A DNA stretch of 64,000 bases, from the NCBI RefSeq assembly GCF_019711415.1, contig NZ_JAIGNJ010000001.1:241001-305000 (forward strand), read 5' to 3'. Shown here in pieces: positions 53,070-61,151 of this stretch. The notes beneath the pieces were generated by a model that made no database searches, was not told the DNA's origin, and worked only from the letters and a program-made list of their open reading frames with translations. The position numbers and the translations under genes are program-made. This DNA comes from Qipengyuania vesicularis. Lineage in GTDB: Bacteria; Pseudomonadota; Alphaproteobacteria; Sphingomonadales; Sphingomonadaceae. Each line of letters begins with the position of its first letter. Positions within the stretch are counted from its first letter, which is position 1.

Positions 53070-54464
53070 ATGAAATACGTCTCGACCCGCGGACAGGCCC
53101 CGAGCCTCGATTTTGCCGAAGTGACCCTCGCCGGTCTCGCCAGCGATGGCGGTCTCTACCTGCCGCAAGAGTGGCCGCAATTCTCGCCCGAGGAGATCCG
53201 GGCCATGCGCGGGCTGCCTTATCCCGAGCTGGCGGCGCGGGTGATGCAGCCTTTTGTCGGTGATTGCCTCACGCCCGATCGGCTGCGCGAACTGACGGAG
53301 AAGGCTTATGAGCGCTTTGCGCATAAGGCGGTCACTCCGCTCGTCCAGTTGAACGAGCAGCAATGGGTGCTCGAGCTTTTCCACGGCCCCACGCTCGCAT
53401 TCAAGGACGTGGCCTTGCAGATGCTCGGCCTGCTGTTCGAGGAGTTCCTGTCGCGGTCGGGAGGGAACCTGACCATCGTCGGTGCGACCAGCGGCGATAC
53501 CGGAAGCGCGGCGATCGATGCGGTAGCAGGCCTCGACAATGTCGAAATCTTCATGCTCCATCCCAAGGGCCGGGTAAGTGATGTCCAGCGCCGCCAGATG
53601 ACGACGGTGCGCGCTCCCAACATCCATAATATTGCGGTCGAGGATGCCAGCTTCGACGATGCGCAGGCCATGGTGAAGCGCATTTTCGCCGACGAGACCG
53701 TAATCGCGAAACACCGGATCGGGGCGGTGAACTCGATCAACTGGGCGCGTCTGATGGCGCAGGTCGTCTATTATTTTGCCGCCTCCCTCCAACTCGGCGG
53801 GCCGGATCGCAAGCTTGCCTTCAGCGTGCCGACCGGCAATTTCGGCGATGTCTTCGCCGGCCATGTGGCGGCGCGCATGGGGCTTCCCATCGAACAGCTG
53901 ATCGTGGCGACCAACGTCAACGACATCCTCCACCGCGCGCTATCCGCGGGCGACTATTCGGCCGGCAAGGTCACGCCCACGGCCGCGCCAAGCATGGATA
54001 TTCAGGTCAGCTCGAACTTCGAGCGCCTGCTCTTCGATGTCGGCGGACGCGATGGGGCTGCGCTGGCCGAGCAGATGCGCGGGTTCGACGCGAACAAGGC
54101 GATGCAGCTGACCAATGCGCAGCGCGAAGGCGCAGCCGCACTCTTCACGAGTGCTCGTGCGGACGAACACGACACGGCACAGGCGCTGCGCTGGGCCTAC
54201 GAGCAATGCGGCGAGCTCATCGATCCGCACACTGCCATCGGCCTCCATGCGGCCCTGCAGGCGGAGATCGACCCCTCGGTGCCGGTCGTGACGCTGGCGA
54301 CCGCCCATCCCAGCAAGTTCCGTGATGCGGTGGAGCAGGCGACCGGCTGCCGCCCTGCGCTTCCCGCGCGCATCGGCGACCTTTTCTCGCGCGAGGAAAG
54401 CTATGTCTCGCTGTCCGGCACATACGAGGCCGTGCGCGACCATATCCTCGAAAACGCCGCCTGA
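53070..54464 (+). CDS. thrC: Threonine synthase
   Basis: A 464-aa PLP enzyme converting O-phosphohomoserine to threonine. The start MKYVSTRGQAPSLDFAEV at 53070 is the family N-terminus. The PLP Lys is in HGPTLAFKDVALQ (about 105-117), and VGATSGDTGSAAIDAV is the phosphate-binding loop region. VPTGNFGDVFAGHVA also matches. The surf1-thrC order is common in alphaproteobacteria. It overlaps the downstream methyltransferase by 1 bp (TGATGG). Confidence 0.96.
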   Translation: MKYVSTRGQAPSLDFAEVTLAGLASDGGLYLPQEWPQFSPEEIRAMRGLPYPELAARVMQPFVGDCLTPDRLRELTEKAYERFAHKAVTPLVQLNEQQWVLELFHGPTLAFKDVALQMLGLLFEEFLSRSGGNLTIVGATSGDTGSAAIDAVAGLDNVEIFMLHPKGRVSDVQRRQMTTVRAPNIHNIAVEDASFDDAQAMVKRIFADETVIAKHRIGAVNSINWARLMAQVVYYFAASLQLGGPDRKLAFSVPTGNFGDVFAGHVAARMGLPIEQLIVATNVNDILHRALSAGDYSAGKVTPTAAPSMDIQVSSNFERLLFDVGGRDGAALAEQMRGFDANKAMQLTNAQREGAAALFTSARADEHDTAQALRWAYEQCGELIDPHTAIGLHAALQAEIDPSVPVVTLATAHPSKFRDAVEQATGCRPALPARIGDLFSREESYVSLSGTYEAVRDHILENAA

Positions 54465-55351
54465 TGGCTGACCTGCACCGCGATCCCGTGCTGATGGTGG
54501 GCGAGGGCTGGGAAGGCTATCGCCTGCTCGACAGCGGCCATGGCCGCAAGTTCGAGGCCTATGGCGACTATCGCTTCATTCGCCCGGAACCGCAGGCCAT
54601 GTGGTCGCCCAAGCTCGATCATTGGGACGCGCATGGTGAATTCGTGCCCGGCAGCGACGAGGATGGCGGCGGGCGCTGGCAGTACTCGAAAGACGTGCCG
54701 CAAGATGGGTGGGAGCTTGGCTGGGGCGACGAGGTTCGCTTCACCGCGCAATGCACGCCCTTCCGCCATCTCGGCTTCTTCCCCGACATGGCACCTGTCT
54801 GGACCTGGATGGGCGAGCAGCTTGCCGGGCGAAGCGATGCCGAGACGATGAACCTGTTCGGCTATACCGGCGTGGGCACGCAGGCGCTGAGCAAATACGG
54901 CCGGGTCACACATGTCGACGCCAGCAAGAAGTCGGTTGCGCAGGCTCGCGAGAATGCGGCGCTGGCAGGGCTCGATGACCGGCCGATCCGATGGCTTGTC
55001 GAAGACGCGATGAAATACACCGCCCGCGAAGTGCGCCGGGGGCGACGCTACGATGGCATCATCCTCGATCCGCCTAAGTTCGGTCGCGGGCCCGACGGCG
55101 AAGTCTGGCGGCTGGAAGAGGGGCTTCCGGGCCTCGTGTCCGATTGTCGGCAACTGCTCGATGCGGACAGCAGTTTCCTCTTCCTCACCGTCTATGCCGT
55201 CCGCATGAGCAGCCTCGCGCTTGGCGGCCTCCTAGAAGAGGTCTTCGCCGACTTGCCGGGCAAAATTGAACACGGCGATCTTGCGGTGCAGGAAGAGGGC
55301 GGTCGAATGCTGCCCACCGCCATCTTCGCACGCTGGTCCAATCCGCGGTAG
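54464..55351 (+). CDS. Class I SAM-dependent methyltransferase (RlmI/RlmK-like)
   Basis: A 295-aa Rossmann methyltransferase. SAM motif I is MNLFGYTGVGTQAL (about 128-141), acidic post-I is THVDASKKSV, and motif IV is ILDPPKFGRG (about 200-209), which resembles rRNA m5C/m7G enzymes of the RlmI/RlmKL group rather than small-molecule enzymes. The ~120-residue N-terminal domain is not recognisable as PUA. The ATG overlaps the thrC stop by one base. Target is likely RNA; not proven. Confidence 0.85.
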   Translation: MADLHRDPVLMVGEGWEGYRLLDSGHGRKFEAYGDYRFIRPEPQAMWSPKLDHWDAHGEFVPGSDEDGGGRWQYSKDVPQDGWELGWGDEVRFTAQCTPFRHLGFFPDMAPVWTWMGEQLAGRSDAETMNLFGYTGVGTQALSKYGRVTHVDASKKSVAQARENAALAGLDDRPIRWLVEDAMKYTAREVRRGRRYDGIILDPPKFGRGPDGEVWRLEEGLPGLVSDCRQLLDADSSFLFLTVYAVRMSSLALGGLLEEVFADLPGKIEHGDLAVQEEGGRMLPTAIFARWSNPR

Positions 55352-55360
55352 GGAAACCCA

Positions 55361-55735
55361 ATGACCGATTCGCTGATCCTCGAAGTTGCCGACTTCGAAC
55401 ATGACGTCCTCACCGGCATCTATTCGGAAGAGACCGGCAAGCCGCAGCCGCTGCGCTTCACCATCCAGGCGAGGATGAAGCCGCTTGCGCATTACGATGC
55501 GGATACCTCGCTCGACCATTCGAAGAACTACATGGACTTGAAGTTCGCAGCGTCGGAAGCGCTTCCCGAAGGCGTCCATTTCAAGCTTATCGAGGCAGTG
55601 GCCGATCACGTTTGCGAAACGCTGTTCCTGCAGGACAAACGCGTCGAGGCTGTGACCGTGAAGATCGTCAAGCTGGCAATCGCCGAAGCGGGCGAGAAGA
55701 TCGGCATCACTCTCCATCGCGAGCGCCGCGAATGA
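55361..55735 (+). CDS. folB: Dihydroneopterin aldolase-like protein
   Basis: A 124-aa protein of the tunnelling T-fold. TGIYSEETGKPQPLRFTIQA carries the family Glu and beta strand, and FKLIEAVADHVCETLF the helix. In folate synthesis FolB cleaves dihydroneopterin; the order folB, 101-aa protein, moaD, moaE argues that it works in pterin metabolism. The C-terminal AIAEAGEKIGITLHRE is a family end. Its stop overlaps the next start (ATGA). Confidence 0.82.
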   Translation: MTDSLILEVADFEHDVLTGIYSEETGKPQPLRFTIQARMKPLAHYDADTSLDHSKNYMDLKFAASEALPEGVHFKLIEAVADHVCETLFLQDKRVEAVTVKIVKLAIAEAGEKIGITLHRERRE

Positions 55736-56037
55736 AACGGATCGAGGTCGAGGGCCTTCCGGAGGAGCCGCTCGCGGCAGCGGGCCTCTTCCACCAGAAC
55801 TGGCTCGATCCGATCGAACGCGCGCTGGAGGCAGGTCTCGATGTCATGGTGACGCTCGATCCTGCTGACCATACGCATGGCGAATGGCGCAGGGCCGCCG
55901 CTGCCATGCTTGCCCGCAAGCACGCCCCGCAGCGCGCCAATCTCGTGGCTGGCACGAGCGAGAAACTCGCGGCGATTGAAGCCTACCTTGTCAAAGCGCC
56001 CGGTGTGACCGGACAGTATTTCGAGGCGGCGGAATGA
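55732..56037 (+). CDS. Hypothetical protein, 101 aa, between folB and moaD
   Basis: A 101-aa protein (MKRIEVEGLPEEPLAAAG...). HQNWLDPIERALEAGLDVMVTLDPADHTHGEWRR alternates helix and strand, and LARKHAPQRANLVAGTSE follows; the layout looks like half of a Rossmann-like fold. ATG 55732 is taken since it overlaps the folB TGA by 4 bp, and its stop overlaps moaD by 4 bp. Unknown function, but the coupling on both sides argues for translation and a link to pterin or molybdopterin metabolism. Confidence 0.75.
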   Translation: MKRIEVEGLPEEPLAAAGLFHQNWLDPIERALEAGLDVMVTLDPADHTHGEWRRAAAAMLARKHAPQRANLVAGTSEKLAAIEAYLVKAPGVTGQYFEAAE

Positions 56038-56276
56038 GTGTGACCATCCTCTTCCTCGGTCCGCTGCGCGATCTCGCCGGACGTCAGGAGATCGAAGTCG
56101 ATGCGCCGCTTGACTGGGCGGGTCTACTCGCCGCGGTCGGACCGGAGGTGGCAGAACAGCTCGAACAGAAACGCGTCAATGTCGCCTGCAGGGGCCGTGT
56201 CCGGGCCGACAAGCGCGCCTTGCTGGCAGAGGATGGCGATGAGGTAGCATTGCTGCCGCCGGTCAGCGGTGGCTAG
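56034..56276 (+). CDS. moaD: Molybdopterin synthase small subunit
   Basis: An 80-aa ubiquitin-fold protein ending in PPVSGG, the C-terminal Gly-Gly that is thiocarboxylated by MoeB and donates sulfur to precursor Z. FLGPLRDLAGRQEIEV is the first hairpin. The C-terminus is exact, so the function is secure. It overlaps the 101-aa gene by 4 bp and moaE by 8 bp. Confidence 0.95.
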   Translation: MSVTILFLGPLRDLAGRQEIEVDAPLDWAGLLAAVGPEVAEQLEQKRVNVACRGRVRADKRALLAEDGDEVALLPPVSGG

Positions 56277-56736
56277 GCTCTCGCTCTCCACGCCGCTCGA
56301 TGTCCGCCTGCTCGACAAGGGGATGTCGGTGGGCGAGGCGCTGGCAGCCTTCAACGCAACTCATGCCGAAGCGGGGGGCATCGCCACCTTCCTTGGCAAG
56401 GTCAGGCCAGATGGCGAAGTTCGCGCGCTGGAGCTCAGCCATTACGAGCCGCTCACTCTTGCCGGGATGGAAGAGCTTGCAGGGAATGCCAGGGAGCGAT
56501 TCGATCTCGACGGCGTCCTGGTCTGGCACCGGGTCGGGGTCATGGTGCCGGGCGAGGCGATCGTTCTGATTGCCGCTGCCGCACGCCATCGCCGCAGCGC
56601 CTTCGAAGCGGCCGACTTCCTGATGGATCACCTCAAGTCGGCGGCGTGGTTCTGGAAGCGGGAGCGCCGGGCGGATGGCTGGCACTGGATCGAACCCCGA
56701 CCGGAAGATCACGAAGACCGCGAGCGCTGGAAATAA
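56269..56736 (+). CDS. moaE: Molybdopterin synthase catalytic subunit
   Basis: A 155-aa MoaE. GGIATFLGKVRPDGEV, LELSHYEPLTLAGMEEL, WHRVGVMVPGEAIVLI and the catalytic block AAWFWKRE (two Lys/Trp/Glu region near 126-133) all match. Start is GTG 56269 (read VARLSLS), overlapping moaD by 8 bp. Together with moaD it forms the heterotetramer that makes molybdopterin. FNR-type box follows 10 bp after its stop. Confidence 0.95.
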   Translation: MARLSLSTPLDVRLLDKGMSVGEALAAFNATHAEAGGIATFLGKVRPDGEVRALELSHYEPLTLAGMEELAGNARERFDLDGVLVWHRVGVMVPGEAIVLIAAAARHRRSAFEAADFLMDHLKSAAWFWKRERRADGWHWIEPRPEDHEDRERWK

Positions 56737-56746
56737 TCGCACCGGT

Positions 56747-56760
56747 TTGATCTCGATCAA
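56747..56760 (+). promoter_or_regulatory. Perfect FNR/FixK box upstream of membrane protein gene
   Basis: TTGAT-CTCG-ATCAA, an exact match to the TTGAT-N4-ATCAA consensus. Its centre is about 58 bp before the ATG at 56812. A ribosome binding site AAAGGAG (56798-56804) lies between. The regulator gene is 20 bp past that gene, on the other strand. Confidence 0.8.
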
Positions 56761-56811
56761 GGTAGCGGCGGCGCCGGAAGGGCAGGAAGGCTCCAACAAA
56801 GGAGATCGTCC

Positions 56812-57237
56812 ATGTCGAAGCACCTTACCCGCGAACTCGTTGCCGAACAGGCCGCCATCGTCGCTGCGCCGAAAAAGCGCCACGAGACCGATCGCACGTT
56901 CGAACTGCCGAAGGCGCTCTATGGGGCGACTGTAGCGCTCTACCTCGGGTTCCTCGCCGTCATGGCCACCGGCCTTGCAACGCCCGGCCTCATCATTCCC
57001 ATGGCGATCTTCACGGTCTTTATCGTGGCCGGATTCGGCATCCCTGCGATCTGGACCCGCCTGTCGCCGGAAACGCCGTCGAAGCAGATGAGCTTCGCCA
57101 AGCTGCGGCGCGAAGGCGTATCGACCTACACCGGCCGCGTCAGTGCGGTGGATGCGTCCGTCCAGATGCTCATCCTGCCCGCGCTGATCTTCTGCTGGGG
57201 TGTCGCCATGGTGACCGTGGCAGCACTGGTGGGCTGA
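56812..57237 (+). CDS. Membrane protein of unknown function, probable FNR target
   Basis: A 141-aa protein with hydrophobic helices at about 38-54, 58-76 and 117-139. The N-terminus is cytosolic-looking (SKHLTRELVAEQAAIVAAPKK) and a middle segment ETPSKQMSFAKLRREGVSTYTG is soluble. A perfect FNR box precedes it, so expression should rise at low oxygen. It is convergent with fnrL (18 bp between stops). The family is unrecognised; it resembles in size small helical proteins found near oxidases. Confidence 0.75.
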   Translation: MSKHLTRELVAEQAAIVAAPKKRHETDRTFELPKALYGATVALYLGFLAVMATGLATPGLIIPMAIFTVFIVAGFGIPAIWTRLSPETPSKQMSFAKLRREGVSTYTGRVSAVDASVQMLILPALIFCWGVAMVTVAALVG

Positions 57238-57255
57238 ACCTAATTCTCAGGTGCC

Positions 57256-57936
57256 TCAGGAGAGGGGCAGGAGCGCGGGGTCGATGAGTTCGATCCCGCG
57301 CTTTCCTTCGCGCCGGATCGCGCCGTCGCGTTCGAACCGGGTCAGCATCCGGCTTACGGTCTCGATAGTCAGCCCAAGCATGTCCGCCAGTTCCCCGCGT
57401 GAGAGCGGCAGGTCGAACCGGGTCGCCGGATGACAGGGCGAATCGCTGGCCGCACGAGCCATCGAGAGCAGGGCCCCGGCTACGCGCTGCTCCGCAGATG
57501 AATTACCGGTCAACGCTAGCAATTCGCGGCTGGCGAAGAGATCTTCCTGCGTGCGCCGCAGCAGCGCCTGGGCGAGGCGCGGATAACGCTCGATCGCGTC
57601 GGCAAAGGCGGGGCCGGAGAATACGCAGAGCTCGCTTTCGCCGAGCGCCACCACGTCATGGCGCATGTAGGGCGCAAACATTTCGCCGACGAAGCCGGAT
57701 GGGTGGACCAGCGAAAGGATACGCTCGCGCCCGTCTATGTCGGTCGCGGTGATCTTGAGCGCGCCGCTTTTGAGGGTTGCGCAGGCTGCCCCGCTTTCGC
57801 CCGCCGCGAACAGCGTCTCGCCCTTTGAGAGCTTGCGCGTACGTCCGACGCGCGCAAGTTCATCGCGCTCTGCCTCGTCGAGGACGGCGCAGGCCGCGCG
57901 GTCACGCACGGGGCAGGTGGCACAGGACAGGCTCAT
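57256..57936 (-). CDS. FnrL-type oxygen-sensing regulator (Crp/Fnr family)
   Basis: A 226-aa regulator with cyclic-nucleotide-binding-like sensor and C-terminal winged helix. Three N-terminal Cys are at 5, 8 and 16 (C-x2-C-x7-C) and a fourth is at 104 in SELCVFSG, the ligand set of [4Fe-4S] FNR/FnrN/FnrL. The recognition helix LTIETVSRMLTRF has E..SR, the residues that read TTGAT half-sites. Start codon is ATG 57936, overlapping the lipoprotein stop by 4 bp. Sites fitting it are at 14297 and 56747. Confidence 0.92.
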   Translation of the reverse strand: MSLSCATCPVRDRAACAVLDEAERDELARVGRTRKLSKGETLFAAGESGAACATLKSGALKITATDIDGRERILSLVHPSGFVGEMFAPYMRHDVVALGESELCVFSGPAFADAIERYPRLAQALLRRTQEDLFASRELLALTGNSSAEQRVAGALLSMARAASDSPCHPATRFDLPLSRGELADMLGLTIETVSRMLTRFERDGAIRREGKRGIELIDPALLPLS

Positions 57937-58451
57937 TGGATCCGTCCCCGCAAATCGGCGAGGATCGCGTCTTCGCTGCTCACCAGCGCGACAACCTCGT
58001 TGCGGGCCGCATCGATGGCGGCGGTCTCCTCCGCGGCTACGCTTTTCGCGGTATAGATCGCATCGAGGTCGCCAAGCGGCACAGCCGCGCGGCTCCGGGC
58101 CGAATCGAGTTCCGCCAAGGCGACCTGCGCGGCGGCCCAGCGATCGCTGCCGACCTCGCTGCCCGATGCGGCGGCGACCAGTTCCTGGGCTCGCGGGGTC
58201 ACTTCGACAAATTCGGCATGCGCTTCGCGGGCGGCGGCGACCAAGCTGGCGAGCCGCGTCTCGAGCCCGCCCGTCAGGTCGACCTCGACCGGCGGCACGT
58301 CGAGGCGCGCCGGCTCACCGGTCTCGAACTGCCCCTGGGCGCGTTCGACATCGCGTATGGCGAGCGAGGGGTACTCCCCGCGCGGTCCTGCACAGGCACC
58401 CAGCAGGAAGATGAGGGGAAGGACGATAGCTGGCCTTGCATTTCCAAGCAT
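57933..58451 (-). CDS. Lipoprotein of unknown function
   Basis: A 172-aa protein with a lipoprotein signal peptide and lipobox LLGAC (Cys near residue 20). The mature part is acidic and Ala-rich, with long helices (LETRLASLVAAAREAHAEFVEVT...) that may form a coiled coil. ATG 58451 is the natural start. It overlaps fnrL by 4 bp, so the regulator is likely co-transcribed with it. Outer-membrane location is likely, since the residue after Cys is Ala, not Asp. Confidence 0.75.
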   Translation of the reverse strand: MLGNARPAIVLPLIFLLGACAGPRGEYPSLAIRDVERAQGQFETGEPARLDVPPVEVDLTGGLETRLASLVAAAREAHAEFVEVTPRAQELVAAASGSEVGSDRWAAAQVALAELDSARSRAAVPLGDLDAIYTAKSVAAEETAAIDAARNEVVALVSSEDAILADLRGRIQ

Positions 58452-58518
58452 GCCCGCCACATAGCGAGGGCTTCCGCAGCGTGCCAGCGCGAAAGGTAAA
58501 AAACCGCCCGATCCGGCG

Positions 58519-58547
58519 TTGACTTGGGCCCGCCTTTCGCCTAACGG
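58519..58547 (+). promoter_or_regulatory. Probable promoter of rplU-rpmA
   Basis: TTGACT (58519-58524), 17-nt spacer, TAACGG (58542-58547). It lies about 95 nt before rplU, in the 191-bp gap divergent to the lipoprotein gene. Confidence 0.6.
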
Positions 58548-58642
58548 CACGCTTCTTTCCGGGCCCGCCAATCGGCGGGTCGACGGGTGCGCCGTAGATT
58601 CGCAAGAATGCGGCACAGCAATTTGAACGAGAGATACGTACC

Positions 58643-59149
58643 ATGTTCGCAGTAGTGCGCACGGGCGGCAAGCAGTACCGGGTTGCCGCCGGAGACAAGA
58701 TCGCGGTTGAGAAGCTGGCTGGCGAAGCCGGTGACACCATCACGCTGGGCGACGTCCTGCTCGCCGGTGAAGGCGACAAGCTGGAAGACGCCGGCAAGGT
58801 GACCGTTTCGGCCGAAATCATCGCACAGGCGAAGAGCGAAAAGGTCGTCGTCTTCAAGAAGCGTCGTCGTCACAACTATCGCCGCAAGAACGGCCACCGT
58901 CAGATGATGACGCTCCTGCGCATCACCGACGTCGGCACCGGCGGTGCCGAGAAGGCTGCACCGAAGAAGGCCGAAGCCAAGAAGGACGCTCCCAAGAAGG
59001 ACACTTCCGAAGAGAAGGCAGCGCCGAAGGCCAAGAAGGCTGCGCCGAAGAAGGCTGCAGCTACCAAGGCGGCTCCTGCCAAGAAGGCACCCGCCAAGAA
59101 GGCTGCGCCCAAGAAGGCCGCCGCCAAGAAGACCGAATCCAAGAAGTAA
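58643..59149 (+). CDS. rplU: 50S ribosomal protein L21 with Lys/Ala-rich tail
   Basis: The first 100 residues are canonical L21 ([42 protein letters not shown]). After that comes a tail of about 65 residues made of Lys, Ala, Pro, Glu and Asp repeats ([20 protein letters not shown]), taking the protein to 168 aa against the usual 103. The tail should be disordered and could fold back on rRNA. rpmA follows 11 bp later. Similar extensions occur in sphingomonads. Confidence 0.97.
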   Translation: MFAVVRTGGKQYRVAAGDKIAVEKLAGEAGDTITLGDVLLAGEGDKLEDAGKVTVSAEIIAQAKSEKVVVFKKRRRHNYRRKNGHRQMMTLLRITDVGTGGAEKAAPKKAEAKKDAPKKDTSEEKAAPKAKKAAPKKAAATKAAPAKKAPAKKAAPKKAAAKKTESKK

Positions 59150-59160
59150 GGATCTGAACC

Positions 59161-59430
59161 ATGGCACATAAAAAAGCAGGCGGTTCATCGCGTAACGGTC
59201 GCGACTCAGCCGGTCGTCGTCTTGGTGTGAAGAAGTTCGGCAGCGAAAACGTCGTCGCCGGCAACATTATCGTGCGCCAGCGCGGCACGAAGTTCTACCC
59301 GGCCGTCAATGTCGGCATGGGCAAGGACCACACGTTGTTCGCGCTTACCGACGGCGTCGTCCGATTCCACTCGGGCAAGCTCGGCCGCAAGTATGTTTCG
59401 GTCGATGCGATGGCGGAAGCCGCAGAATAA
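59161..59430 (+). CDS. rpmA: 50S ribosomal protein L27
   Basis: An 89-aa protein with the canonical start [16 protein letters not shown], whose N-terminal residues reach the peptidyl-transferase centre, and the rest [31 protein letters not shown] 59161 is preceded by AAGGATC. Second gene of rplU-rpmA; obgE, which commonly follows in other bacteria, is absent here. Confidence 0.98.
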   Translation: MAHKKAGGSSRNGRDSAGRRLGVKKFGSENVVAGNIIVRQRGTKFYPAVNVGMGKDHTLFALTDGVVRFHSGKLGRKYVSVDAMAEAAE

Positions 59431-59496
59431 TCGGACGCTCCGATAACGGGATCGTCCAGACGGAACGGTCCCAGCCGGGTTAACGACCGGCAGACG

Positions 59497-59536
59497 AAGA
59501 GGGAGATGGGGCCGACCCGTCTCCCTCTTGTCGTTT
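59497..59536 (+). terminator. Probable terminator after rpmA
   Basis: AAGAGGGAGA (59497-59506) pairs with TCTCCCTCTT (59520-59529) around a 13-nt loop, followed by GTCGTTTCT. It lies in the 209-bp gap before the GNAT gene; the U-tract is broken. Confidence 0.6.
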
Positions 59537-59639
59537 CTCCCTCTTCAACACCGCTTGGACGAAAGTTCCTTTCGTCATCATGCAATTGTCACGTGTCCGG
59601 CCTAGGAGCCCGGAGCGTGGTCCTACGGGGAGAATACCG

Positions 59640-60179
59640 ATGTTCCATGTCACCAAGAGGCTGCTGTTGCGGCCTGCCTGGCCCGAAGATGCAGAAGCAC
59701 TGTTTGGCGGAATCGCCGACCAGGGTGTCGTCCGCAATCTTGCCCGTGCGCCGTGGCCCTATCTCCCCGAACACGCCCGCGAATTCGTCAAGCGCGAGCA
59801 GGACCCGATGTATCCGGTCTTCCTGATTACCATGCCCGGCACGCAGGGTTCGCAGATCATTGGTTGTATCGGGATCGACCCGGGTGAGGACGGAACCGAG
59901 ATCGGTTACTGGATCGCCCGTCCCTTCTGGGGGCAGGGAATCGCGACCGAAGCAGCCCGCGGTGTGCTCGAAGTGGCGCGCCTGCTGGGGCACACCCGGC
60001 TGGCTGCCGGCCACTTCGCGGACAATCCCGCCTCGGGCAAGGTGCTGCGAAAGCTCGGGTTCAAGCCAACAGGCAAGATCGCGCCGCGCCACAGCTGCGG
60101 GCGTGGCGAGAAGGCGGACTGCGTGATGTATCGCCTCGAGCTCGAAGCCGAGTCGGGGCCGACGCTCCAGGCCGCATAA
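59640..60179 (+). CDS. GNAT acetyltransferase (RimJ/RimL-like)
   Basis: A 179-aa acetyltransferase of the GNAT RimJ/RimL-like group. TKRLLLRPAWPEDAEALF opens it, EIGYWIARPFWGQGIATEAARGVLEVA carries the acetyl-CoA loop (QGIATEA), and ADNPASGKVLRKLGF follows. ATG 59640 (MFHVTKRLLLRP) is chosen over the longer frame from 59580. A GNAT after rpmA is a common gene order in Sphingomonadales. It ends at a strong terminator shared with the convergent hydrolase gene. Confidence 0.88.
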   Translation: MFHVTKRLLLRPAWPEDAEALFGGIADQGVVRNLARAPWPYLPEHAREFVKREQDPMYPVFLITMPGTQGSQIIGCIGIDPGEDGTEIGYWIARPFWGQGIATEAARGVLEVARLLGHTRLAAGHFADNPASGKVLRKLGFKPTGKIAPRHSCGRGEKADCVMYRLELEAESGPTLQAA

Positions 60180-60185
60180 ACGAAA

Positions 60186-60215
60186 GGCCCCGCGAGATCC
60201 TCGCGGGGCCATTTT
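60186..60215. terminator. Bidirectional terminator between convergent genes
   Basis: GGCCCCGCGAG (60186-60196), ATC loop, CTCGCGGGGCC (60200-60210), then ATTTTCTT; upstream side has AAACGAAA, giving a weaker U-tract in the other direction. Confidence 0.88.
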
Positions 60216-60237
60216 CTTGTTTTCCGGAGATCGGGTC

Positions 60238-61116
60238 CTATTCGGCCGGCATCAGCGCGGCTTCAAATTCGCCGTCGTATTTGCCGATCAGCGCGCGATC
60301 GTCGTGATCCCACGGATGGAAGCCCGGCTTGAAGTAAGCGAGCCAGGCCGGGAAGATGCGGCGCACGACACCCGGCTTCACGGTAAGGTACTTGAACAGG
60401 CCCCACTTGGCCTTCCAGCCGGTGATGCCGTCCTGCGCGAGCAATTCGAGCGAATCTTCCCAGCGATGCTTGAAGAAGCGCGCGGTGACGATCAGCATCA
60501 TGAGGCTGCGGACCTTGTAGCGACGCCACTTGGTCCAATCGCGCGTGGCGTGGTTCCAGGTGTCGTAGGCCACGCCCTTGTGTTCGATCTCCTCGATTGA
60601 ATGCCATTCCCACATGGCGCGGACTTCGGGGTCTGCATCCTTGAAGTGGTTGGGATTGCCGAGGAACTCTGCGGCCATCATCGCGGTGTAGTGTTCCAGC
60701 GCCATGGTCGAGGCGAGGTTCAGATATTCCGGGCGGCCCTTGAACATAGCAAGCATGTCGGCAACGCGCTGGTCGATCGCCTTGATGTCGTAGCCAGCAT
60801 CTTCGGCGAGACGGTTGAAGGCAACGTGTTCGCGCGTGTGGTTGATTTCCTGCTTCACGAAAGCGCGGATTTCCGCGGTCAGCTTGGGATCGGCACCTTC
60901 ACGGTGCGCCTTAACGGCTTCGATGAAGAAAGCTTCGCCGCGCGGGAAAGTGGCGGAAAGGGCATTGTGCCAGGCCGTGCCAAAGGGTTCGCCGGCCCAC
61001 CAGCGACGCGGTGTGGTCCCGCGGTTGAAACGCTCGTCACGCACGGTGATGGTGAGATCGCCCGGGGTAGGGGCGGTCTTGGCAGTGGCAGTATCGATGG
61101 GGAGGGGGGCGTTCAT
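60238..61116 (-). CDS. Metal-dependent hydrolase (PF10118-type)
   Basis: A 292-aa protein matching the predicted metal-dependent hydrolase family. Potential metal ligands occur as EINHTREHVAFNRL (about 88-101), ALEHYTAMMAAEF and WEWHSIEEIEHKGVAYD, spaced like a di-iron four-helix bundle (ExxH-like pairs). The function of the family is open. ATG 61116 (MNAPLPID) has GGAG 8 nt upstream. A consensus-like promoter (61147-61175) with two overlapping palindromes and a divergent TetR gene lie before it, so repression is likely. Confidence 0.85.
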   Translation of the reverse strand: MNAPLPIDTATAKTAPTPGDLTITVRDERFNRGTTPRRWWAGEPFGTAWHNALSATFPRGEAFFIEAVKAHREGADPKLTAEIRAFVKQEINHTREHVAFNRLAEDAGYDIKAIDQRVADMLAMFKGRPEYLNLASTMALEHYTAMMAAEFLGNPNHFKDADPEVRAMWEWHSIEEIEHKGVAYDTWNHATRDWTKWRRYKVRSLMMLIVTARFFKHRWEDSLELLAQDGITGWKAKWGLFKYLTVKPGVVRRIFPAWLAYFKPGFHPWDHDDRALIGKYDGEFEAALMPAE

Positions 61117-61133
61117 GTCCGGCTCCAAGGTTA

Positions 61134-61151
61134 ACTTACAAGAGTGTAAGT
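61134..61151. promoter_or_regulatory. Perfect palindrome, likely TetR operator
   Basis: ACTTACA-AGAG-TGTAAGT: two perfect 7-bp inverted arms with a 4-nt spacer. It overlaps the -10 of the hydrolase promoter on the minus strand. Confidence 0.75.
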
